Assembly: GCA_016927855.1 (NCBI GenBank)
Contig: JAFGLV010000170.1
Span: 1-41,434 of the forward strand
Direction of reading: 5' to 3'
Source: Sedimentisphaerales bacterium
GTDB taxonomy: Bacteria; Planctomycetota; Phycisphaerae; Sedimentisphaerales; Anaerobacaceae
DNA: 41,434 nucleotides
Below are positions 23,522-31,170 of this stretch, one piece after another. How positions within the stretch are numbered: the first letter of the stretch is position 1; each line of letters begins with the position of its first letter. A program made the position numbers and the translations under genes. The notes under the pieces are model-generated. The model ran no database searches, had not been told where the DNA came from, and worked only from the letters and a program-made list of their open reading frames with translations.

Positions 23522-23804
23522 GCTCATCTCCTTTGCCTGCGGTCTGTCGCCCTTCTATTCATGGACCTCGTCGGAAACGACGAGAGTCCCCACCGTCCTC
23601 CTCAGGAGCAAGAATCGTGCCGTAGGCCGGCGTCTCGCCCGCCACACCTGCAAGATGTTTTCCCACATAGACTTATCGCGATGATAGTGCAGACAAGGGT
23701 GGAAAGTCTCAGACCCCATGAGGACAATTCAGCAGGGGATTGCCGGAACAATCGGAATTCCGGGCTCCGGTTCTCGGCCCTACGTCAGGCTGAGGCCGGC
23801 CGGC
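23522..23804. other. Intergenic spacer, DHH gene to micro-gene
   Basis: About 283 bp with no gene beyond the ribosome binding site of the micro-gene at 23528-23534. No clear promoter was found for that gene on the minus strand. Confidence 0.4.
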
Positions 23805-24863
23805 TCAGGTCTTGACCAAACGCACACTTTGGGCAGCATCGGCGCCGATGGCCTTGAGGAATTGCTCCTCGATGTGCTTCTCGATTTCCTGGCGTTCGGT
23901 CTTGGTGCCCTTCTCCAGGGGAATCTGACCTCCGGCGTAGGTCAGGTGGCCACCGCCGGTGCCCTTCCGCGCGACCATTCGTTTGATCACCTTCTCCGCC
24001 AGGTTGCTTTCCTCGGACGTTCGGATCGAGATCAGCAGCTTCTCGTTCCAATAGCCAGTGCACATCGTCCAGACCGTCTCGTCTTCACGTAGCAGCAGGT
24101 CGGCGACTTCAGCGATCATATCGGGGTTATCGATGTCGCCCAGTTCGGTGATGATCGCGGGCCCCTGGGTCCGCGCGTTGCGCAACGCATCGGCCAGCAT
24201 CTGGTAGTAGACCCTCGGGACCTTCCCGCGTTGGATGATGCTGAGCATCCGTTTGTTCGCGAAAGGATAGAGAAACTCGATGGCCTCGATATCGGCCCGC
24301 GCCGCCTCCCGCCCCAGGTCTTGGGTGTCCGATCGGATGCCGTACAGCAGCGCCGTTGCCAAAGGCGTCTCAGGCGTGATGCCGGCTTCGATGAGGTACT
24401 CCACGAAAATGGTGGAGGTGGAGCCATAACCGCTGCGGATATCGGTGAAGGGGACGGCGCGCGTCAGGCGGCGGATAGGATGGTGGTCGATGACGATCCC
24501 CGGCCGGACATCCTCAGGAAGGGAATTGTTGCCGGTGCCGGGTTGCGTATCGACCGTTGCGACCAGGTCGAACTTGCTGTAGTCGATCTCCCCACAGGCG
24601 CGCAGATTCAGCCCCAGGTATTTGACCAGGGCGCGGTTCTCGCCCCGTCCGACGGTCCCGCCGCAGCCGATCGAGCACTGAAGATTGGCCAGGCTGTTAG
24701 CCAGCCTTCGTAGCGCCACCGCCGCGGCGATCGAGTCCGGGTCCGGATTGTCCTGGATGATGATGAGCAAGTAGGCCTTGCCCGCGAACAACTCCGTCAG
24801 CTTCTGAAGCCTCGTGCCGGTCTTTCCGGATGATCTCATACCAAACGCCTGTTTGCTACCCAT
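23805..24863 (-). CDS. DHH-family phosphoesterase (NrnA-like)
   Basis: A 352-aa protein of the DHH/DHHA1 family, which includes oligoribonuclease/pAp phosphatase NrnA and cyclic dinucleotide phosphodiesterases. The metal-binding motifs are present: DNPDPDS (38-44), VDTQPG (about 104) and DHH (about 126). The DHHA1 substrate-binding part ends with GTGGGHLTYAGGQIPLEKG. The likely role is degradation of nano-RNA or cyclic dinucleotides in the cytoplasm. No transmembrane or PAS domain is present, which argues against a GdpP-type enzyme. ATG 24863 and ATG 24839 are both possible; neither has a clear ribosome binding site. A nested palindromic element lies directly upstream. Confidence 0.85.
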   Translation of the reverse strand: MGSKQAFGMRSSGKTGTRLQKLTELFAGKAYLLIIIQDNPDPDSIAAAVALRRLANSLANLQCSIGCGGTVGRGENRALVKYLGLNLRACGEIDYSKFDLVATVDTQPGTGNNSLPEDVRPGIVIDHHPIRRLTRAVPFTDIRSGYGSTSTIFVEYLIEAGITPETPLATALLYGIRSDTQDLGREAARADIEAIEFLYPFANKRMLSIIQRGKVPRVYYQMLADALRNARTQGPAIITELGDIDNPDMIAEVADLLLREDETVWTMCTGYWNEKLLISIRTSEESNLAEKVIKRMVARKGTGGGHLTYAGGQIPLEKGTKTERQEIEKHIEEQFLKAIGADAAQSVRLVKT

Positions 24864-24914
24864 CCGGCATTACGGTCTCGATGCACATCGCGATCCCGCA
24901 AAGCCAGCATCCTG

Positions 24915-25063
24915 CGTGTCGCGGGCATCTTGCCCGCGTATGTCGAAGGCGTCTCGCCTTCGAATCGAGGGCAGAGCCCGTCCCTTCGACGAACTCAGGG
25001 CAAGCTCTGAGCGAAGCCGAAGGAATGCCCTTGGCACGCGCGGGCGAGGACGCCCGCGACACG
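24915..25063. repeat. Composite nested palindromic element, intergenic copy
   Basis: Outer ends CGTGT (24915) and ACACG (25063) are complementary. Just inside lie two hairpins: CGCGGGC-ATCTT-GCCCGCG (24920-24938) and CGCGGGCG-AGGA-CGCCCGCG (25039-25058), which are also inverted copies of each other. Between them are CGAAGGCG-TCT-CGCCTTCG (24944-24962) and an inner palindrome bounded by CTTCG (24984) and CGAAG (25016) with ACTCAGGGCAAGC in its middle. A related composite lies inside the radical SAM gene at 38730-38827. Confidence 0.8.
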
Positions 25064-25112
25064 ATCATCATTCTACCGGGCGGCCGCGCCCGCGACCAGT
25101 CCGCAGCCTACC

Positions 25113-25715
25113 TTATTTTCCCTTGCGCGACGGCCGCAGCAGCCGCGTCAGTTCCAGCTCCCGCCAGCTCTTGCGGAGGGGGAAAACGCCCCTTTCGACG
25201 AAATCGACCTCTTCGATGGAATAGAAGGCGTGCGGGTTGCACTGCTTGATCAGACCGACCACCGGGTCGACCTCTCGCCGCGGCACTATCGTGAAGATAA
25301 CCTGCACCGGACCGCTGCTGCCCTGCCCGTCGATGCTGGTGACGCCGTAACCTCGCTCCCGCAGACGCGCCACCAGGGAATCTGCCTCCTTCTGGGTTAT
25401 CACCCGGATCAGCACCACGCCCAGCGAGAGCCTCTCGGCGATGATGATCCCGATGTAGTTACCGGTGGCGAAGCCGCCGGCGTAGGCCAGGTAGCAGATC
25501 GGGTTGGCGAGATTCTGCATGATCTGCCCGATCGCCAGGATCCAGATCAGCACCTCGAAGAACCCGATCACCGGCGCCAGGTACCTAAAACCACGGGAGA
25601 CGAAAATCAGACGGACCGTCCCCAGGCTCACGTCGCAGATGCGAGCCAGAAAGATCAGGACCGGCAAGACGACCCAGCTAAAGACGTATGATTCAGCGAG
25701 CACGGCGCTATTCAT
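25113..25715 (-). CDS. UPF0316-type membrane protein with DUF2179 domain
   Basis: A 200-aa protein with three predicted membrane helices in the first 100 residues (WVVLPVLIFLARICDV; APVIGFFEVLIWILAIGQI; ICYLAYAGGFATGNYIGI) followed by a soluble DUF2179-type domain (GVVLIRVITQKEADSLVARLRERGYGVTSIDGQG, then VIFTIVPRREVDPVVGLIKQCNPHAFYSIEEV). This is the arrangement of the UPF0316/DUF5698 family; function is unknown, possibly small-ligand sensing or transport. ATG 25715 was preferred over an upstream TTG at 25751. A basic tail (RPSRKGK) ends the protein. Confidence 0.8.
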   Translation of the reverse strand: MNSAVLAESYVFSWVVLPVLIFLARICDVSLGTVRLIFVSRGFRYLAPVIGFFEVLIWILAIGQIMQNLANPICYLAYAGGFATGNYIGIIIAERLSLGVVLIRVITQKEADSLVARLRERGYGVTSIDGQGSSGPVQVIFTIVPRREVDPVVGLIKQCNPHAFYSIEEVDFVERGVFPLRKSWRELELTRLLRPSRKGK

Positions 25716-26141
25716 GCGATGTCGATCCGCGGATTCCAGGAACAGGTCCAACCAAACCGGGGTCGATGGTATAGCGGTCCGCGCGACCGTTCAAGGCATT
25801 TCGGGTGGCGCGCGGGAGAATCCCCTGGCCCAGCCGAGGCACGAATGCGGGTCTCAGCTCAATATCCCCTGTGCCGGTAGGCCTTTCCCGGGAGACCGAT
25901 GCACTCACAATCGCGCCAGGCGGCTCGTTTCCTCGCAATATCGCCGGGTGCGGGCAACGTCCATGGGGTGCCGAACGAACGGACAGGAGTGGCTCACCCG
26001 AGAATTGTACGAACCCTGCGGCGTTTCACAGGTATGGGACGTGCGAGTCCTGTCTCATGGGGATGAGAACTGCCGTCAAGGCAGGCAAGGAATAGGCCGG
26101 CATTCCGGCCTTGATCCAGGTTTTAATGAAAGGGAATCTAC
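25716..26141. other. Intergenic spacer before PQQ propeller gene
   Basis: About 426 bp between divergently arranged genes. It contains a perfect 7-bp hairpin AGGCCGG-CATT-CCGGCCT (26094-26111), 31 nt before the propeller start, which could influence leader folding, and the ribosome binding site AAAGGGA. No riboswitch consensus and no convincing promoter hexamers were identified. Confidence 0.4.
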
Positions 26142-27506
26142 ATGAAGCACCGAGCGCAAAGTGTCACTGTTGTCCTCCTGGCCATTCTGATGGCTACTTC
26201 CACCTGGGCTGCCTCGGGACAGGCTTTCTGGCCTACCTGGCGCGGGCCCGACGGCACCGGCACAGCCCTCCAGGGCGATCCGCCCATCACCTGGAGTGAA
26301 ACGCAGAACGTCAAGTGGAAGGTCGAGATCCCGGGCAAGGGCCAATCCTCGCCGGTCATCTGGGCTGACAAGATCTTCTTCCTGACTGCGATCGACACCG
26401 GCCCTGCCGGAACGGCCGAGCCCCGGTGGGCTCCCCCGGCATCACCACAGGCCCCCGCGCGCGGCGGTCGCGGCGGTCGCGGCGGCGGACGCGGTCCCAC
26501 CACCGCCCACAAGTTCGACGTCATCTGCCTGGATCGCGCCACCGGCAAGACCCTCTGGCAGAAGACCGCCGCCGAGACGGTGCCGCACGAAGGCCACCAG
26601 CAGACCGGCAGCTTCGCGCCCTACTCGCCGGTCACCGACGGCAAGCTCGTCTGGGTCAGTTTCGGCTCGCGCGGCCTGCACTGCTACGACCTGGACGGCA
26701 ACCTCAAGTGGAGCAAACCCCTGATCCAGATGACCACGCGCATGGGCTTCGGTGAAGGCAGCTCGCCGTGCCTGGCCGGGGATGCCATCGTTGTGGTCTG
26801 CGATCACGAAGGTCAGTCGGTCATCTTCGCCTTCAACAAGGAGACCGGCGAGTCGCTATGGCAGAAAGACCGCGACGAGCGCACCTCGTGGGCGACGCCG
26901 GTCGCGGCCGAGGTCGACGGCAAGGTGCAGGTCATCACCGCCGCGACGAACCTGATCCGCAGCTACGACGCCGGGACCGGCGAGCTGATCTGGCAGTGCG
27001 GCGGCATGACCGACAACGCCATCCCGACACCGGTCGTCGCCTTCGACAGGGTCTACTGCATCAGCGGCTTTCGCGGCAGCTCACTGATGGCCATCGAGCT
27101 GGGCCGCACCGGGGACCTGACCGGCACCGACGCCGTTGCCTGGAAAATGAGCGACGGGACACCCTACGTGCCGTCGGGCGTGCTGATGGGCGAGCGGCTC
27201 TTCTTCTGTGCCAGCGGCAACAATCAAGGCATCGTCTCCTGCTATCACGCCAAGACCGGTGAGGCGCTGTTCTCCAAGGAGCGTCTCGAAGGCGTCAGCT
27301 CGATCTACGCGTCGTTCGTCGGCGTCGCGGATCGCGTCTACATCCTCGGCCGTGACGGGACCGTCGCCGTGATCAAGAACGCTGACACGTACGAGGTGCT
27401 CGCCACCAACAAGCTCGACGACGGCTTCGACGCCACCCCCGCCATCATCGGCGACGAACTCTACCTCCGCGGCAACCAGAACTTCTACTGCATCGCCAAG
27501 CAGTAG
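26142..27506 (+). CDS. Secreted PQQ-binding-like beta-propeller protein
   Basis: A 454-aa exported propeller. The signal peptide (MKHRAQSVTVVLLAILMATSTWA) is followed by FWPTWRGPDGTGTALQGDPPITWSE, the typical start of planctomycete 'outer membrane assembly-like' PQQ-repeat proteins. Repeated blade motifs are visible: CLDRATGKTLWQK, CYDLDGNLKWSK, AFNKETGESLWQKD, SYDAGTGELIWQCGG and CYHAKTGEALFSKE. A low-complexity Arg/Gly run (RGGRGGRGGGRG, about residues 107-119) interrupts the first blades. Enzyme activity is not indicated; a periplasmic binding role is likely. It has its own terminator and stands alone on the plus strand. Confidence 0.88.
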   Translation: MKHRAQSVTVVLLAILMATSTWAASGQAFWPTWRGPDGTGTALQGDPPITWSETQNVKWKVEIPGKGQSSPVIWADKIFFLTAIDTGPAGTAEPRWAPPASPQAPARGGRGGRGGGRGPTTAHKFDVICLDRATGKTLWQKTAAETVPHEGHQQTGSFAPYSPVTDGKLVWVSFGSRGLHCYDLDGNLKWSKPLIQMTTRMGFGEGSSPCLAGDAIVVVCDHEGQSVIFAFNKETGESLWQKDRDERTSWATPVAAEVDGKVQVITAATNLIRSYDAGTGELIWQCGGMTDNAIPTPVVAFDRVYCISGFRGSSLMAIELGRTGDLTGTDAVAWKMSDGTPYVPSGVLMGERLFFCASGNNQGIVSCYHAKTGEALFSKERLEGVSSIYASFVGVADRVYILGRDGTVAVIKNADTYEVLATNKLDDGFDATPAIIGDELYLRGNQNFYCIAKQ

Positions 27507-27539
27507 CACCACGCACTTCACACGCTCGGAACAGACTCA

Positions 27540-27571
27540 GACGGGCCATCCTTCGCGATGGCCCGTCTTTT
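27540..27571 (+). terminator. Intrinsic terminator of PQQ propeller gene
   Basis: An 11-bp perfect stem GACGGGCCATC (27540-27550) / GATGGCCCGTC (27557-27567) with a 6-nt loop CTTCGC is followed by TTTT (27568-27571), 34 bp after the stop codon. This is the clearest rho-independent terminator in the window. Confidence 0.85.
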
Positions 27572-27686
27572 CCTGCATCGCTTGCCGTCGGTCCCCACGC
27601 TGCGTCGCGTGGTGGCCCACACCCGGACCCACAACTCTCGCCCCTCGCACCAGCCGCGCACCCTCTCGACTCCGCCCCTGTCTCAG

Positions 27687-27953
27687 TCAACAAGAATCCC
27701 CGAAATGAGGATACTTGTCCGCCGATTTCCCCGATTTCATCCTGATGTGGCCTTTCCCTTCAGCATACAGGGTCGGCACGCCAGGGGAGGTGATTTCGGA
27801 GCTCGATGGCTGGCCTGCGTGTGCCCCTGTCAACGCTTCGCCTACGTGGTTGCCCACGCGAGCGCATGACTCGGGGTCAAGATGGTGCGCTACTCCTTCC
27901 TTGTACGGCTGTTGCATCCGCGACTCTCTGCCGGCTTTGACCGGCGTTTTCAT
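27687..27953 (-). mobile_element. Remnant of the 5' region of a group II intron
   Basis: The minus-strand translation (KTPVKAGRESRMQQPYKEGVAHHLDPESCA, then GEALTGAHAGQPSSSEI) matches the peptide pattern seen when the 5' RNA region of bacterial group II introns is translated. These short frames are often annotated as hypothetical proteins just upstream of intron reverse transcriptases. No reverse transcriptase, maturase or 3' domain V hairpin is present on either side, so only a fragment remains. The resemblance is to conserved RNA sequence, so a real protein is unlikely. Identification is from memory of the pattern. Confidence 0.5.
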
Positions 27954-28020
27954 GGCGTCCCCAGAATTATCGCTGATCCAAAACGCCTAACGAAACGAAG
28001 TATAGGAACGATCATTTGAC

Positions 28021-28049
28021 TTGACGGCTCCCTTTTCGTGCTTGATAAT
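28021..28049 (+). promoter_or_regulatory. Sigma-70-type promoter of the nuclease cluster
   Basis: TTGACG (28021-28026) and GATAAT (28044-28049) are separated by 17 bp, a near-consensus pair in an AT-richer stretch just beyond the intron remnant. It points into the 28157-30071 gene cluster and predicts a leader of about 100 nt containing a GGCGC-TCGGT-GCGCC hairpin (about 28090-28104). Confidence 0.6.
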
Positions 28050-28156
28050 GGCATAAAGACAGCGCAGCAATGGGTTATCGCGTAGCTCCGGGGCGCTCGG
28101 TGCGCCTCAACGGATGAGATGGGCTACCGTTATATAAGACATCCTGGAGGTCGGGC

Positions 28157-28420
28157 ATGGACCAGAAGAAGGGCGTGGACTATCAGGTAACAGAATTCCA
28201 CACCCAGAAGGGCTGTATCCAATGCTGCGACTCGCTCACCCATATGGAGCAGCACATGCGAGATGAGTCTTGCGCTCTGATCTTTGACCAGTCCGCCACT
28301 TGCCCTCCTCAGGAGAAAGGGCTTCCGGGACAAGAGCGAACACAACGATGTCAGCCGGTTCCGAGGTCTTTGTTTGCGGTTATGTCAAATCCTGAAACCT
28401 ATTGGATATCCCACAATTGA
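28157..28420 (+). CDS. Putative small Cys/His-containing protein, first gene of nuclease cluster
   Basis: An 87-aa frame with a good GGAGGT site 5 nt before ATG 28157, downstream of a strong promoter. The N-terminal half is rich in Cys, His and Gln (FHTQKGCIQCCDSLTHMEQHM, SC, TC) and could bind zinc; the C-terminal half has no clear pattern. No family was recognised. It ends 12 bp before the PLD-nuclease start, which itself lacks a ribosome binding site, so the two may be translated together. The composition differs from the GC-rich core genes, in line with a transferred island. It may be non-coding leader instead. Confidence 0.42.
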   Translation: MDQKKGVDYQVTEFHTQKGCIQCCDSLTHMEQHMRDESCALIFDQSATCPPQEKGLPGQERTQRCQPVPRSLFAVMSNPETYWISHN

Positions 28421-28432
28421 CGACGTAGTCCA

Positions 28433-29290
28433 ATGGAAGGATATTTACTGCTGAGCACAGACTGGAAGGATGCTTTGGGCGAGTTGGTCGCGGGCGCACG
28501 TTCTCATCTGATGATCTCATCTCCGTATGTGACGCGCGACGGCATTGCATTCATCATGGGCAAGCGTGATCCACATCTTAATTCGATCACGTTCGCTACA
28601 GACCTATCGCCTGCGAATATATGCGACGGGGCCACGGATCCCAACGCACTTTCTTTGCTGATGTCGAGAGTCCCGAACGTTGTCCTGAGACATCTCCCCC
28701 GGTTGCACGCAAAGGTATATGTCTCTGACGCCAGATGTGCAATCATCACGTCCGCCAACCTTACGAGGGGTGGCCTCGAAAGGAACTATGAATACGGCGT
28801 GAGAATTCCGGAGTCGCCGGTAGTCGCATCGATTCTTCAGGACATCTCAAGGTATTCAGAGCTCGGCGCACTCGTTGGGCGAGATAGCCTCCAAGTCTAC
28901 TGCGATATCGCAAACCGTGTGCGCGCTATCTATCAGAGACAACGCGATTCGGTTACTCGGTCCCTTCGTTCCGAATTTGAGAAGCACCTTGCTGCGGCTC
29001 AAGACCAACTTCTCCGCCTGCGCTTGGCCGAAGGACCAATGCATACTGTGTTTGCCAAGACGATTAGGTATCTGCTCACACGGTATGGGCCGCTGTCGAC
29101 TGAGCAGCTGCATCCGAGGATCAAGGCAATCCACCCTGACTTGTGCGACGACACGGTGGATAGGGTCATCGACGGCAAGAACTATGGCAAGAAATGGAAA
29201 CACGCCGTTAGATCGGCGCAGCAGCAACTCAAGAAGAAGGGCCTCATAGTCCTTGATGATGAGCGATGGACGTTGGCTGGCCCCACCTGA
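28433..29290 (+). CDS. PLD-superfamily nuclease with C-terminal winged helix
   Basis: A 285-aa protein. Residues 1-160 form a single phospholipase-D-type domain with the HKD motif LHAKVYVSDARCAIITSANLTRGG (His92, Lys94, Asp99, Asn109). One motif per chain means the active site is formed by a dimer, as in BfiI/Nuc-type nucleases. Residues 165-200 are a charged helical linker and about 205-285 look like a winged-helix DNA-binding domain (TIRYLLTRYGPLSTEQLHPRIKAI, then QQQLKKKGLIVLDDERWTL), similar in layout to Mrr-type N-terminal domains. Probable role: DNA cleavage in restriction or defence, inferred. It has an HNH endonuclease gene 200 bp downstream and no methyltransferase nearby. Confidence 0.8.
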   Translation: MEGYLLLSTDWKDALGELVAGARSHLMISSPYVTRDGIAFIMGKRDPHLNSITFATDLSPANICDGATDPNALSLLMSRVPNVVLRHLPRLHAKVYVSDARCAIITSANLTRGGLERNYEYGVRIPESPVVASILQDISRYSELGALVGRDSLQVYCDIANRVRAIYQRQRDSVTRSLRSEFEKHLAAAQDQLLRLRLAEGPMHTVFAKTIRYLLTRYGPLSTEQLHPRIKAIHPDLCDDTVDRVIDGKNYGKKWKHAVRSAQQQLKKKGLIVLDDERWTLAGPT

Positions 29291-29302
29291 AAGGAGCCTC
29301 AC

Positions 29303-29542
29303 ATGCGAGCGCGGCAAATCTGCGATGCGTGTCAAGGTCGTGGAGCGCGTTTTCCGTGTGCGCCCTCGTGTGCTATTGCTGCGCTTAAACGCCCCTGGAT
29401 TGTAGTGGAGAGGTGCGATACGTGCGACAGTTTTCCCGATGATCTCTCTGCTGCGATGACCTTCTTTGAGCTTGCCGGCTGGTTTCGTTGCAGCGACGGT
29501 GGCGAGCATGCTCTTGCGGATGCCCGAACACGGAAACAGTAA
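29303..29542 (+). CDS. Small CxxC-containing protein
   Basis: A 79-aa protein with a strong AAGGAG site before ATG 29303, 12 bp after the PLD-nuclease stop. Two CxxC pairs (CDACQG near residue 8 and CDTCDS near 38) could hold one zinc ion. WIVVERCDTCDSFPDDLSAA resembles a motif seen in many small bacterial hypothetical proteins. The frame overlaps the upstream end of the HNH gene in another phase. It is probably co-transcribed with the nuclease; role unknown. Confidence 0.6.
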   Translation: MRARQICDACQGRGARFPCAPSCAIAALKRPWIVVERCDTCDSFPDDLSAAMTFFELAGWFRCSDGGEHALADARTRKQ

Positions 29543-30071
29543 GGAATGGAGACTGGCTTTCGTGCCGTCCATCAGCGGACGTCTACATAGAGCGCCACCT
29601 TTTCACGCGAGAGCGTGTGCCGATATCGAAGCAGAGATTGTCGCGCTTTCAAGAGAGTGTCAGAGAATTGTCGCAACCGTATCCCGGCTGTCCAGGGATA
29701 ATGACTTCCGGCGCAGGGCGATCGTTGCTTACGATCGCAAGTGCGCCGTCACCGGCTTGCAGCTCAGGCTCGTGGACGCAGCTCATATTCTCCCTGTCGG
29801 AGCCGACGGTAGCAGTGACGACGTCTCCAATGGGATCGCTCTGTCGCCTACCTATCACCGCGCATACGATCAAGGTTTGATCTACCTCACCGATAACCTT
29901 GAAATGCGCGTCAATCCCGTGAAAGAGCGCGAGCTGGTTCGGCTGCGCTTGCACGGGGGGCTGGAACAATTCAAGTCATTCCTCGGCCGCCAGATTCTCC
30001 TTCCTCCGGATCGTCGCCAGTGGCCGGCAGATCAGTATATCGCCAAGGCCAATGTCTTTCGCGGAATCTGA
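29508..30071 (+). CDS. HNH endonuclease, possibly 5'-truncated
   Basis: A 187-aa reading from ATG 29508 (ATG 29520 is also in frame). The C-terminal HNH domain is clear: RDNDFRRRAIVAYDRKCAVTG, LVDAAHILPVG (first His), SNGIALSPTYHRAYDQGLIYL (Asn and second His). Family members act as nicking or restriction endonucleases. Relatives usually carry a longer N-terminal domain; here the first 60 residues look atypical and overlap the CxxC gene by 35 bp, so the 5' part may be lost or shifted. No good ribosome binding site is seen. The stop codon lies inside a hairpin (30061-30077, GCGGAAT-CTG-ATTCCGC). Confidence 0.68.
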   Translation: MLLRMPEHGNSKEWRLAFVPSISGRLHRAPPFHARACADIEAEIVALSRECQRIVATVSRLSRDNDFRRRAIVAYDRKCAVTGLQLRLVDAAHILPVGADGSSDDVSNGIALSPTYHRAYDQGLIYLTDNLEMRVNPVKERELVRLRLHGGLEQFKSFLGRQILLPPDRRQWPADQYIAKANVFRGI

Positions 30072-30410
30072 TTCCGCAGCATAAGGAAGTCATCCGAACG
30101 TATTCCTTACTCTACTCGGGGGTGCAGGTGTTCGTGCGTGAACCCGCGGGCGGCTTCGGCGAGCAGGGGTTCGGCGTTCGCGAGGGCGACTTCGAGGGTG
30201 GCGGTGGCACCGCTCACCCTACGAGGGGCATGCTATTGGCGAAAAGTGGAAAATCTCCTCCCGTCCGGGGCGGAGCCCAGACGGCTCGGCGAGCGATCTT
30301 GAGAATTGGGGACACCATACTGGGAGTATTGGGGACACGAGTATTGGGCATGAGTATTGGGGACACCATACTACACTCATACTGATTAACGGATAGACGG
30401 GCACAGCCAG
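30072..30410. other. Spacer with REP-like repeats, HNH gene to transposase
   Basis: 339 bp without a supported gene. It holds three copies of an ATTGGGGACAC repeat (listed separately). A 36-codon minus-strand frame (30107-30217) beginning at GTG gives a Glu/Ala-rich peptide, but nothing supports translation. Confidence 0.45.
30303..30375. repeat. REP-like repeat cluster beside RAYT transposase
   Basis: ATTGGGGACACCATACT occurs at 30305-30321 and 30356-30372, and ATTGGGGACAC again at 30328-30338. The flanking motif GAGTATTGGG also recurs (30325, 30339 and 30353 regions). AGTAT and ATACT flank GGGGACACC as complementary arms, giving a small hairpin. The cluster lies 36 bp past the 3' end of the RAYT gene and fits the REP palindromes such transposases act on. 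Confidence 0.6.
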
Positions 30411-31118
30411 TTATTTCTTCATTCTCTTCCCGCGTCTCTCGTCGCTGGTCGGCATCTTTCGTGGGCGGCCGACCGGGAGGGGACGGAGCCGGCGGCCCAG
30501 GAGCGTCTCCAACTTGCTCACGAAGGCGTCGCTGCCCAGAGGTCGGCCGGTACACGTCCGCAGGCGCAGCGTGTTCATGATGGCCGGGGGCAATGGCTCG
30601 CTCAATTCCTGCCGCCAACGTTCGTCCGACATGCGCCGGTGCCACGCCGCCAAGTCCAGCACCTGCGACCCCGTCGGCGCGCCGACGTGGGCGGCCGCAC
30701 TGGACCATTCGTACCGCCAGGGCTTGCGGCACAGCCGCGCCCGCACCGGATTGAGCTCGACGTACTTCAGCGCCATCCGGAAGTGTCGCGGATCGAGGGC
30801 ACAGGAGTAGAAGCGGCCCTGCCACAGATGGCCGGTGCGTTCGTGGAGGCGGTGGATGTGCTGCGTGTAGCGAAAGTGCGTCCGGCCCACGGCCAGGGCC
30901 AGCGCCTCCTCCGTCTGCGGCACGGCCACCAGGTGCACGTGGTTGCTCATCAGGCAGTAGCCCTCGATCACGAGGCCGTACCTGTCCGCCTGCTCGCTCA
31001 GCATCTCCAGATACACCCGCCGGTCGTCGTCGTCGAAGAAGACGTCCTCACGATTGTTGCCCCACTGCGTCAGGTGATGGGCACATCCGGCCACAACTGT
31101 TCGCGCTATTCTTGCCAT
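30411..31118 (-). CDS. REP-associated tyrosine transposase (Y1 HUH, RAYT)
   Basis: A 235-aa single-strand transposase of the IS200/RAYT type. The HUH metal motif is NHVHLV (His60, His62) and the catalytic tyrosine is Tyr119 in ALKYVELNPVRARL. WQGRFYSCAL and WEWSS-like (YEWSSAAAHVG) segments are typical of RAYTs. The C-terminal extension is basic (RRLRPLPVGRPRKM, RRGKRMKK) and likely binds DNA. These proteins are usually domesticated: they act on REP hairpins and do not move a large element. It is oriented toward the REP-like cluster at its 3' end. The frame is intact. Confidence 0.88.
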   Translation of the reverse strand: MARIARTVVAGCAHHLTQWGNNREDVFFDDDDRRVYLEMLSEQADRYGLVIEGYCLMSNHVHLVAVPQTEEALALAVGRTHFRYTQHIHRLHERTGHLWQGRFYSCALDPRHFRMALKYVELNPVRARLCRKPWRYEWSSAAAHVGAPTGSQVLDLAAWHRRMSDERWRQELSEPLPPAIMNTLRLRTCTGRPLGSDAFVSKLETLLGRRLRPLPVGRPRKMPTSDERRGKRMKK

Positions 31119-31170
31119 GCCGTCAAAGTACGGTTTGGCCGCCTCCGTGTCAACAAGACATAGGCGCCGC

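Noticed and set aside
25981..26141. Possible riboswitch before the PQQ propeller
   Set aside because: Only a simple 7-bp hairpin was found; no c-di-GMP, cobalamin or other consensus core is visible.
27715..27990. Plus-strand 91-codon frame opposite the intron remnant
   Set aside because: It is the antisense reading of the conserved intron RNA region, a frequent spurious annotation.
30107..30217. 36-codon minus-strand GTG frame, Glu/Ala-rich
   Set aside because: Too short, no ribosome binding site, and such frames are common in GC-rich DNA.
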